Assembly (NCBI RefSeq): GCF_003672135.1
Contig: NC_039506.1
Coordinates: forward strand, 1,302,001-1,366,000
Direction of reading: 5' to 3'
Origin: Ooceraea biroi
Taxonomy: Eukaryota; Arthropoda; Insecta; Hymenoptera; Formicidae
Length of the DNA: 64,000 bases
In this document: positions 1 to 9,129 of the stretch, one piece after another
Position numbering within the stretch: position 1 is the stretch's first letter
Layout: every line of letters starts with the position of its first letter
Program-made: the position numbers and the translations under genes
Notes under the pieces: model-generated
What the model was told of the DNA's origin: nothing
Database searches by the model: none
What the model saw: the letters and a program-made list of their open reading frames with translations, nothing else

Positions 1-756
1 TATTTGCTTTATGTTTACCAAGCTGATTTGTCTCTTCTTTGGTCACAAGTTTTTGTTACCTTTATTGTCATTCTTTACTCTCTTTTTTCTTTGTTTAAAT
101 ATAATTGTAGTTAGATTTTATGATAATATGAGATAGTTTACGACTGTGATAAGAATTTCTGCTATTTCATGCATAGAGTAAGAATATCTTGTATCAAGAA
201 AAATGCTTGTGATACTATTTGCTATTAGAAGGTGTGAAGGTCTTACACATTAGAACGTATTGCATGTATTAATGTAATATATTGTTATGTAATGGATAAT
301 GTAATGCTTCATAGAACTTTAAAATACATTTCCTTGTGTAGCACTTATATATTAGTGATATGTTGTGAAAGTATACGTCATGTTTGCAAGCAAAGAAATG
401 TTTATAAAATATATATGTAAAGTATATTAATGAAAAAAGTATCGTAATTACAATTCAGATATTTTATACTTATATAATGCTGGATTTAAGTTAAATACAT
501 TTAAGATCTTAAAATGTTACATTTTTTATTAAATGATTGTTACAAAGTTTTCTTTTGATGACACAATATAACTTAGTTTTTTGTATTATTATTAAATCAT
601 AAATAAATAGATATAAGTCAGGTTTATGTGGGAAGGCAAAAGTGATATAAATTATATAATAGTATAGTTGCTAATTCTGCTATTCATTATTATAAATTTT
701 TTCGAATATATTATTATTATTATATCATTTAAATTAATATTGCTTTCTGTTTTTAG
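1..756. other. 5' flank / first intron of RRM2, AT-rich
   Basis: No coding sequence is certain here. Positions 352-475 resemble the 3' flank of RRM2 at 3130-3250 in the same orientation (shared blocks include catgtttgcaag, gaaatgtttataaaa and aaaagtatcgtaattaca), so this may be the 3' UTR of a second RRM2-like copy that lies left of the window. An ATG at 626 followed by a possible donor at 642 could be a tiny first coding exon of RRM2 (16 nt, in the phase needed by the exon at 757). That start is speculative. Confidence 0.4.
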
Positions 757-3020
757 ACATCACCAAAGAAATCGTGCATATCCCGACTATTTCTCAAGAT
801 CATGGATTAAAAACTGAAGTAAATAATACTTTTTTTATAATTTTCTACAATTGATATCTACATTTGTCTCACATTCTAAACATGTGTTTTCTCGACATGC
901 CTAATATCATATTAAGAGGGGTGATAAACAAAAAAAACAAAATGCGCTGACAAATGTAGGATGTTCGCATATAATCTATTATTTTATCCATACTTGTATA
1001 ATATATATTCTACATCTGTCATACGTGCATTCTACGTTTATTCTGATGCTGCTTTTCACGTAATATAAGAGAAGATGTGGGTCTAGAGTGGAAAACAACT
1101 GTAGAAGATCAATATCCAAAGTTTAGGCGGCATTAATGTACTGAATTGTGTTTATGATACTGTACATTAATATCCTTTATTTAGTTTTTGTATTTATGGG
1201 TAAAATATATGTACATTTCATTCATGAGATAATAATACATTTACAGCTTTCCAAGACGAAGGCTGTGCGAAAGGTGCAATTGAAGGAGGAGTTCGATCCT
1301 GAACTGGAGCCGTTGCTCCAAGAAGGTCCAAATCGCTTTGTAATTTTCCCTATTCAATATCCTGATATTTGGGACATGTACAAAAAGGCCGTGGCTTCCT
1401 TTTGGACTGTAGAAGAAGTAGCTCTCCACAAAGTGAGTATTTAAACGATAAGACTTCAGAACGAATGACTTCATAAATTTATAAATAAAAGATAACCGAA
1501 CTAAGACTTAGATTAGAATTTTACAAGTTTTTTCTCTTGAATTCTTTATAACGTATTTTTAATTTCTGAACAGCTGGACAAGAAGCACTGGGATGGAAAG
1601 CTGAATTCCGACGAAAGATATTTCATATCTCACGTTCTAGCGTTCTTTGCGGCTTCCGACGGTATTGTCAATGAGAATCTAATTGAAAGATTCAGTCAAG
1701 AAGTGAAAATCGCAGAGGCACGCTGCTTCTATGGTTTCCAGATTGCCATCGAGAATATTCATTCTGAAATGTATTCTCTGCTCATTGAAACTTATATCTC
1801 TGATCCGAAAGAAAAGTAAATATGCAAATATAATTATAACAAGTTATAATATATCGATAATTATATTTGTTTGCTTTATATATTTATAGGTATAATATCA
1901 AGCAACTTTTAATTTTATTATTATTTTAATCACGGAAAATATTTTAATTAATGTGTCTTATTTGAAGGGACTTTTTATTTAATGCGCTCGAGACGCTTCC
2001 CTGTGTTAGGAAGAAGGCTAATTGGGCATTAAACTGGATCAATCATGAGAGTGCTGCATTTCCCGAGCGTGTTGTTGCATTCGCGGCAGTTGAGGGCATC
2101 TTTTTCAGTGGCAGTTTTGCTGCGATATTCTGGTTAAAAAAGCGAGGACTTATGCCAGGTCTTACTTTCAGTAACGAACTCATCTCACGAGACGAAGTTA
2201 GTATATTAATTATATCTATATTTATGATAAAACATTTATATTTATTATTTAGTAATTATTAAGTTACACATTAAATTATTAATTTTATCCATGCATATTT
2301 AATAATAGTTTAATTATTAATAATTAACTTTATAATTGATTATTACAAGTAATTAAAAATATTAATATCCTAAATTATAATGAAAAAATTAATTTATTAA
2401 TATCAAATTATAAAGTGCACCTCATGCATCTGTGTTTTAATTATTTTATTACTTTTTTCTCAGGGATTACATTGCGATTTTGCATGTTTAATGTTTAAAC
2501 ATATTATACAAAAGCCAACGTTTGAGCGCGTAAAATCAATAATAATGGATGCTGTGGAAATCGAAAAAGAATTCTTAACAGAGGCGTTGCCAGTTGAACT
2601 GATAGGAATGAATTGTACACTCATGTGTACTTACATTGAATTTGTTGCAGACAGATTGTTCGTTGCATTAGGATTTGAAAAGGTTTGTAGACAAATTTTA
2701 TTATCTCGTACACTTTGCATTTATTACTCTTTTCCTGTTTCCTTACATGATCTAATTGATAATGGCTATTGTGATAATGAACAGTTTTTACCTTACTTTA
2801 ACTTTCTTTTAATTTTTATGTAATTAAAATAGAGATAATTTTATATTGTTAATTTTAGGTTTATAATTCGGAAAATCCGTTCTCGTTCATGAACCTCATT
2901 TCCTTAGAGGGCAAGACAAATTTCTTTGAGAAGAAGGTAGGCGAATATAAAAAGTTTGGAGTTGTGGAAGAAAGTTCTCAGAAAAAAGCATCGAACTTGG
3001 TGTTCGATGCAAATTTTTAG
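757..3020 (+). CDS. RRM2: Ribonucleoside-diphosphate reductase small subunit (R2)
   Basis: This gene encodes the radical-bearing R2 subunit, which with the large subunit reduces ribonucleotides to deoxyribonucleotides for DNA synthesis. Exons: 757-818, 1247-1432, 1574-1815, 1968-2196, 2464-2682, 2859-3020. All junctions have GT/AG and the phases agree. The product matches animal R2 from the NRFVIFP motif to the C-terminal VFDANF tail that docks to the large subunit. Di-iron ligands and the radical tyrosine are visible in FFAASDG (Asp), ENIHSEMY (Glu, His, Tyr), AAVEGIFF (Glu) and RDEGLHCDF (Glu, His). Nothing conserved is broken. The N-terminus is unclear: with a candidate ATG at 626 the protein is 371 aa, slightly short for the family (about 390). 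Intron lengths and AT content are normal for an insect. Confidence 0.93.
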
Positions 3021-4226
3021 CACATGGTTTATCATAAGTATTGTAAAAATAAGGTGACTTCGCATATCTTGATCCATGAAGAAGTTGTACATTAATTATC
3101 TTTAAGATTTAGAAATAATTTTATACTAAAGTGATATGCTTTAAAATTGTATGACATGTTTGCAAGACAGAAATGTTTATAAAAAAATTGTAAGGTACGT
3201 ATTAACGGCATCAAAAAAAGTATCGTAATTACATTTAAGATATTTTTAATAATTTTGTAAAATACTATTCTATATACATTAACAATATATGGAAAAAAGA
3301 TAGTTGCCATTATTCTAATTCACACTCATTCAATATTTCTATTACTAATAAACAGTGAAAAAGTTTTGAAAATAGAAAATAATTGTATGAATTGTTGTTA
3401 TTCCGATAAAGTACTTTGAAATTACGATACTCTTTTTATCGGTCAATCAAGTTGTTTAATAAGCCATTGAGAAGAGAGCTTAATTAGAACGAAACAAATT
3501 AAATTTATAATTAGAGACTAATTTACTAAAATGTTCTTTTATGATTTGATATCGATTTATTTTACAATGGTACGAACTCCAGACATTTATATGCGTGTTA
3601 CGTTTAGATATAATTTATCTTTTCTCTATGTTATATTTTCATTTTTTTTTGAAAAGTTAAAGTATCGCAAAGTTTGATAAAAGAGCCTTGTTACATCAAT
3701 TATTCTATTATGAAGTGCCACTAAAATTTTGACCAAGTTAAAAACTGTACATAAATTTAGATGAATAATCACAATGAGGACAAAGATTCTTTAATTTAAA
3801 TCTTAAACAGTATTTGAATTAGTAAGTCTTTTGACATGTATGTAGACAGTAATGTTATGACAATAAATATGATTTAAAAGACTACTCCTCTTCTGAACCT
3901 TTATTATAATTGCTAGAGATTTAGGGATTGAAAAATCTATGATTTGAAAAATAGAAGAAAGCAATTTTTTCTATTATGTGGTTTATCCAAAGAAAATAAA
4001 CATATTGAAGAGATTGAATATATAGCTGCTTTTATTTTGCATTACAAGGATTGCAATTATTATTGTAATTACAACGTTAGTTTCATATAAACGTACTGCA
4101 TATGTAATATATATTTTGACATATAGAATATATATATACGTACTCGTATATAAAGTATAAAAAGATATACTTTCATGGAAGCTCATATATTTATAATATT
4201 GACTCCAAATTGTTAAAGAGAAAATT
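3021..4226. other. RRM2 3' flank and convergent spacer to ADI1
   Basis: This is AT-rich sequence with no supportable gene. It begins with the RRM2 3' UTR, whose part 3130-3250 repeats 352-475. RRM2 (plus) and ADI1 (minus) converge here. Short open frames on the minus strand are AT-rich and unlike proteins. Confidence 0.6.
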
Positions 4227-4394
4227 GTGTCTCATGGCCACTCGGCCACTGCATACTAAACGCGATATCCAATGAGAGCTCTACTTTTCCAAACTCTCTA
4301 TCTCTATCTCTAGCAGAGCTCTCATTGGATGTCGCTCATCGCCTATCGCGTCCAGTGGCCATTATGTCTCGCTCCCTCCTATCCGAGCATCGAA
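4227..4394. mobile_element. Foldback MITE, family A, copy 1
   Basis: A palindromic element just downstream of the ADI1 stop. Arms containing atccaatgagagctct and agagctctcattggat surround a short CT-rich loop, and outer ends of type gtgtctcatggccact / cagtggccat extend the inverted repeat imperfectly. It is about 85-90 percent identical by eye to 6481-6649. It has no coding capacity. The superfamily is not assigned. Confidence 0.75.
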
Positions 4395-4407
4395 AATTAT
4401 TAAAATG

Positions 4408-7400
4408 TTAAAGTGAAGGCGCTTGAAAGCCTTTATGTAATTGTCTCAGATATTGTTTTCGGCATTCCATTTCATCAGCTGGTCTATTGTACGGCAACCA
4501 AACTGGCTCACCAATGAAGTATCGTTTGGCCTTTACATAGTTCTAAAAACACACATAGGAAAATTAAAATTCAATACGTTTATTTAAGAAATATATTTTC
4601 CAAAATATTTTCTTCAAAGAGAAAGGATGAAATGAGTGCTGAAGAATTGTTTAAGAAAGAGAAAATCTCTAAGCGTTCTTACATTAGTATCCAATGTGAA
4701 ACGGTGATAAATCCCACTGGGTATAATTATGAGATCACCAGCCGTCACTGCGATGCGGATCCATTGATCTTCCTTGTCTCGTACATCAAAGTACCCTGAT
4801 CCATCCAGAACTAGACGTATCTCCTCGTCGGTGTGAAGATGTTCGGTGAAAAAATGTTTTAACTAAAAATTTGTACGAAGATATTTTATGAACAATTTTA
4901 TTTGAACATGTCATATCGATTGTAGTTCTGAATGTGTGCTGCCTAGATGGCAGCACAACGGTCGACGAAACTTATATGCTACAAGTGTCCTCTCCCTGTT
5001 ATTTATCGTGGTGTCATAGCATCGAGCGGACGTTATTGCATTATAAATTCTAACGATGCCTCAGAACCTGTGTCCTGAAATGCGAGATCGTATCGTCGAA
5101 CAGTGGCGGGCCGGAAGACCAGTAGCGGACATTGCTGGTGAAATTCCATGTTCTATAAAAACTGTCCGACGATGGATACAACGATTTTGCAAGAACCGTG
5201 ATTATGCTTCGCATGATCAGAATAATCGTAGTCCTCAGAAAACCGAGGCGAAACAAGAGGAGGCTATCGCCGCTGCAGTTGTTGAAAAATCCCTCAGATT
5301 TCGGATTCGGACCGTCGAGGAGATCAACGCGAACGTTCAAACATCCGAGAAGACCGCTCAGCCACGAAGTCTCGACGAAGCTGAATATCTCTGCGACCGA
5401 CCAGCCCACAAAATCCCGCTGACTCCCATCCATCGGGATCAGCGTATCGCGTTTGCGTTAGAAAACTTGGTGACGAGCCGTGAGGAGTGGGAGACTACGA
5501 TTTGGACCGATGAGAAAATCTTCATATCGTCTGTCGACCGTATACCTCGCGTACGGCGTCCAGACAATGTAGGGTTGCGTGATGTTGAGCCTAGCCACAA
5601 AAGTGAGAAGATTTCATGCACAATGTGGGGCTGGATTTCTGGCACCGCATTCGGAGAGCTGGTGGACATTCCAACGCGAATGAACTCTGCGGATTACATT
5701 AGCATACTAGAAGAAGTCTTTCTTCCATCCGTACGTGCAATCTATCCTGCACAGGAGGTGCCAGTTATCCGACTGGTGCAGGATAACACCGGCGTCCACA
5801 CTTCGCGTGAAACACGAGAATGGTTTCGGGATCATCCGGAGATCCAGTTGATCAATTGGCCTACTTATTCACCAGACTTAAATTTAATCAAGAATATTTG
5901 GACAGAAATGATTCGACGATGGAAACCGAGAAAGGAGAGGACGGTAGCAGCGGTAGTCGATCACGCGAGAGAAATTTGGGAAGAACTTCGGTTCCAACCA
6001 GACTTCCTCGCAACCTTGTTCGATTCAATACCTAATCGACTTAACCAAGTTATTGACCGGTCTGGATTTTGGACGGATTATTAAAAGATGCTTCCGCGCT
6101 TGCCCCACAAACGGCTCTTTTCAGGGCCAATAAAACTTTAACATTGTGAGTAGAGACGCCTATAGAGGCGTCTCACTCCGAAAGCCGGCTGGCAGCGGTG
6201 TCCGGCCGGTAGGCCTATTTTACAACTCTTGACGAGAGGGTCGTTATCATTATATTGTCGTTGTGCAGCTTTTTTAACCATATATATTATGCGCAATAAC
6301 AATATAACGATAATAAAACTGTTAAGGCCGTATTACACTACAGGTTGCGGGCTCGGTTGCGGTTGAGATTACGGTTTGCGATTGGTTGCATTCCAATCAC
6401 TCTTGAAGTGTAGCCGAACCGAATCGCGTAGTGTAATATGGCCTTTAACTTAACGTTAAATTAGAGAATTCAGACGCAGTGTGTCTCATGGCCACTGCAC
6501 ACTAAACGCAATTAGCGATGAGCGACATCCAATGAGAGCTCTACTTTTCCAAACGTCTCTAACTCTAGCAGAGCTCTCATTGGATGTCGCTCATCGCCTA
6601 TCGCGTCCAGTGACCATTGTGTCTCGCTCACTCCTATTCGAGCATCGAATGTCCTACAGTTACCTCATTGGCAGCAGATATTAAAAATTCTTTAAAGAAG
6701 TATTGAATTCACGAAACTGTGTTCAAAAATGGTCTCGTTTGCCCACAGTGCAATTGCGCACATGGCACATTAGGCCAATCAAAGTGCTTAGTTGGGTTGG
6801 GTTAGGTTACATTTGACTGATTTTATTGGCCTAGTGCGCCATGTGCGCAATTGCACTGTGGGCAATTGATACCTTCCCTTAAAAAATAAGGGAAATTATA
6901 TTTAATAACAATAAAATATTCCGGTGCGTATATATATATTATTTTCTTTCTTTCATCCAGAACTTTCATGAAATGACTATCAATATTTACACAATAATGT
7001 TTAACTATCTTTTAAAAAATAACTCTGAACGATATTGATCTACAAAAATTATTAGGTGTACAAAGGTATAAAAACGCACTGAATTAATTTGTATACCTAA
7101 TAATCAAATTTCTTCCTGTAATATACTAAATACCGTAAATCTAGATAGATAGCTTTTATACCTTTTCTTCATAATTTTGCAAACACTCTTTGGAGCACGT
7201 TATCTCATCTTCGTACGAATAACCACGATTCTCTCTTAATGTTTTCAGGGTTGCATCCATTCCATAGTTTAAATGATTTATCTGAAAAATGTAAGTATTA
7301 ATTATAAATGATAAATAAATATATCTATAAATATGTAAATATTGGTTGACCGCAGAGGCTGTGCGGATTTTTTAAACAAAATTTGAACGCAAACCGGTGT

Positions 7401-8034
7401 ATTAACTTTTAATTAATTAAAAAATTTATTTTATGTACTGAACAAAATAGCTGAACATTTAATAAGATTATATAAATATTACGCGACATTAAATAAATAT
7501 GAGTAATTTGCAGAGTATACAGGTGTCCCATAACTCTTCATTAATATTTCAGAGGGTTCTTTTTATTTGAAAGAAGAGAAAAGATATAAAGTGTTTTGTA
7601 GCATTCGCAATGCTAACTGGACTACAATTAAATAAAATACAAAACATATTCCGTCCTCTATCTTCTTTCAAGTGAAAAGAAGGATAGAAAGTATCTTGAA
7701 ACATTTCTAGCGTTAAGTGGACTGCACACGATTTATGTTTTCAAACGTGATTTCTATTATATTCAAGGTTAAGAATCATACACCAAATCAATTGCACGCA
7801 ACTCAGAATGCGAAATAGACACGGAACGATATCACCGAGATAATCAGTTTTCGAATTATAATATATTCAACCATAACGTTTCACGAATCTCGCGTGCTCG
7901 ACATTCCTAACCTGAAAATACTCGACACCCGTAAGCGTGAAGAGGTCTTCCAGCGATACGAATTTCGGCGGTTGCCGGTGATGTTCCAATCGTTGATCGT
8001 CGGTGTTGTTGTCCATGTACCAAGCGCGCACCAT
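4408..8034 (-). CDS. ADI1: Acireductone dioxygenase (ARD)
   Basis: ARD is a cupin metalloenzyme of the methionine salvage pathway; it oxidises acireductone to the 2-oxo acid precursor of methionine plus formate. Four exons, in transcript order: 7912-8034, 7162-7281, 4683-4862, 4408-4542, giving 41+40+60+44 = 185 residues, the usual family length. The start is the ATG at 8034, beginning MVRAWYMDNN, which matches the conserved ARD N-terminus; the upstream in-frame ATG at 8070 lies outside the conserved region. Metal ligands are visible as EHLHTDEE (two His, one Glu) and IYHRF (His); the C-terminal half has GEPVW and YNRPAD. All splice sites are GT/AG. Intron 2 (4863-7161) is swollen by four mobile elements. 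ADI1 is divergent from the gene starting near 8.2 kb. Confidence 0.95.
4949..6274 (+). mobile_element. Tc1-like DNA transposon in ADI1 intron 2
   Basis: This element surrounds the transposase frame at 5056-6084. The ends are tentative: a left segment reading gcagcacaacggtcgac resembles, inverted, the right segment gtcgttgtgcagc near 6256-6268. A perfect hairpin, gagacgcct / aggcgtctc, lies after the transposase at about 6153-6174, with an aataaa signal before it near 6130. It inserts between exons 3 and 2 of ADI1 in antisense orientation to the host gene, so splicing need not be disturbed. Confidence 0.55.
5056..6084 (+). CDS. Tc1-like transposase, catalytic triad altered
   Basis: A single uninterrupted 342-residue frame. 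The N-terminus has a helix-turn-helix of the Tc1/Pax type (about residues 1-45, with the IKTVRRWIQRF recognition helix), and the second DNA-binding half (residues 60-125) looks degraded. The DDE/D core shows WTDEK (Asp152), VQDNTGVH (Asp243) and SPDLNLIKNIW, where the family has an acidic residue in NPIEN. Here that position is Lys279, 35 residues after Asp243. The family acts as a cut-and-paste transposase on its own terminal repeats. With lysine as the third catalytic residue this copy is very probably inactive in cleavage despite its open frame. It is recently inserted or conserved by chance; no stop codon interrupts it. Confidence 0.85.
   Translation: MPQNLCPEMRDRIVEQWRAGRPVADIAGEIPCSIKTVRRWIQRFCKNRDYASHDQNNRSPQKTEAKQEEAIAAAVVEKSLRFRIRTVEEINANVQTSEKTAQPRSLDEAEYLCDRPAHKIPLTPIHRDQRIAFALENLVTSREEWETTIWTDEKIFISSVDRIPRVRRPDNVGLRDVEPSHKSEKISCTMWGWISGTAFGELVDIPTRMNSADYISILEEVFLPSVRAIYPAQEVPVIRLVQDNTGVHTSRETREWFRDHPEIQLINWPTYSPDLNLIKNIWTEMIRRWKPRKERTVAAVVDHAREIWEELRFQPDFLATLFDSIPNRLNQVIDRSGFWTDY
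6325..6444. mobile_element. Harbinger-like MITE with TTA target duplication
   Basis: A 120 bp non-coding element whose ends are inverted repeats: aggccgtattacacta at the left and tagtgtaatatggcct at the right. TTA lies directly outside both ends (6322-6324 and 6445-6447). A TWA duplication and GGCC-type ends are the hallmarks of PIF/Harbinger MITEs, which is the basis of the assignment. It lies in ADI1 intron 2. Confidence 0.65.
6481..6649. mobile_element. Foldback MITE, family A, copy 2
   Basis: This is the second copy of the 4227-4394 element, here with a perfect 28 bp inner inverted repeat (6515-6542 against 6570-6597) and imperfect outer arms. It lies in ADI1 intron 2. Both copies share the same right margin, ending at gagcatcgaa. 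Confidence 0.75.
6739..6865. mobile_element. Foldback MITE with ~40 bp terminal inverted repeats
   Basis: The ends are near-perfect inverted repeats, beginning ttgcccacagtgcaattgcg and ending with its complement, about 40 bp each around a short loop that contains ttgggttgggttaggtt. No coding sequence. The element is in ADI1 intron 2. The left and right flanks do not show an obvious target duplication beyond tt/aa. Confidence 0.7.
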
Positions 8035-8293
8035 TGTCGTTCGATCAAAATCAAACAATATTTCAAACAATCAAGAACAAGAACAATTCCACGTAGTTTG
8101 TTATTAATCAGCTGATATGACGTAAGCGATCAGTTGATTAGCGCGCGACTTACCGGATAAAGAGTTTATAGGGTTCCGCTAGAATATATGATAAAAAATG
8201 TGATTATGTTTTTGGTTTTCGATTGTTTGTGATAGTTTGTAGTGGTAAAGGAAACAAATAAGAAGCATTCGTTAAATAGGAAACTTTAAACAG
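8035..8293. promoter_or_regulatory. Bidirectional promoter, ADI1 / large unknown gene
   Basis: Only about 250 bp separate the ADI1 start codon from a probable 5' UTR exon of the plus-strand gene, which ends at a good donor (aaacag/gtgagt at 8293/8294). An imperfect dyad (8104-8116 against 8129-8141, 11 of 13 pairs) flanks tgacgtaa, a CRE/ATF-like half site. The arrangement is typical of a shared head-to-head promoter. The transcription starts are inferred, not seen. Confidence 0.5.
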
Positions 8294-9112
8294 GTGAGTC
8301 TGAATTTATATATATATTTCATAGTATTGAGAATTGTATTCACAATTAGTATTCTTTTTTTAATAATTCTATATTAAATATGTTTATTTATTTATATTTT
8401 TTATTATCAGTTCACACAATATATCCCTATTTATCAATATCTAAAAAATCTACTTGGAATATGCTTTAGCTGTTATATCATCATAATTGTTTTCTCTTGT
8501 TATAATTATTAATATTGTTATTATATTATTATTGATAACTGTAATTTCATTGTTTATATTGCATTTGATATTTTTACATATGTTTACTTTTCTTAATAAC
8601 TTTCCCTAATAAATAAATAAATAAAACACATATTTTATGTATATCTTATATAAGAATTTCAATATCAGATTAAGTTATTTTAATCATGTACAATGTATAC
8701 TATAGTAATTCAAGATATTTGTTCATATTTAATTTTTAAGAGAAGAATTATATATAATTTTATTTTCAAGTTTATAATTAAGCTTAGATAAATTCTGTAT
8801 TCTTAATTTTGTCTTTGAAATCACTATTTTAATGGGATTGTAATATTTACAATTAAATGATAAATCAATTATGTTTAATCATATGTTGTATTATAAATTA
8901 TTTTATATTATTTTTATACTTTAACTAATGTTTATACATGTAATTGTACTTTACATGTGCTTTATCTTAACATTTATTTTATGTAACATAATATTTTACT
9001 CGTGTCGTTTCTTATATTTTATGTTATATGATATAATATCGTATCATATATTTTATTACACTTAATATTATTTACATATTACTAATCCTTTTTTTTCAAT
9101 TTGTTTTATTAG
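8294..9112 (+). other. Probable 5' UTR intron of the large unknown gene
   Basis: Very AT-rich sequence bounded by gtgagt at 8294 and a pyrimidine-rich acceptor ending at 9112 (tttattag), 17 nt before the ATG at 9130. No open frame or repeat structure of note. Confidence 0.5.
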
Positions 9113-9129
9113 ATTCTTATACATATAAG

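Noticed and set aside
6790..6806. ttgggttgggttaggtt, resembling insect telomeric TTAGG repeats
   Set aside because: Only a few degenerate units inside the loop of a foldback element; not a telomere tract.
7516..7740. caggtgtcccata-type end with partly repeated ctaactggac / ttaagtggac blocks
   Set aside because: No matching opposite end or target duplication could be found, so no element is called.
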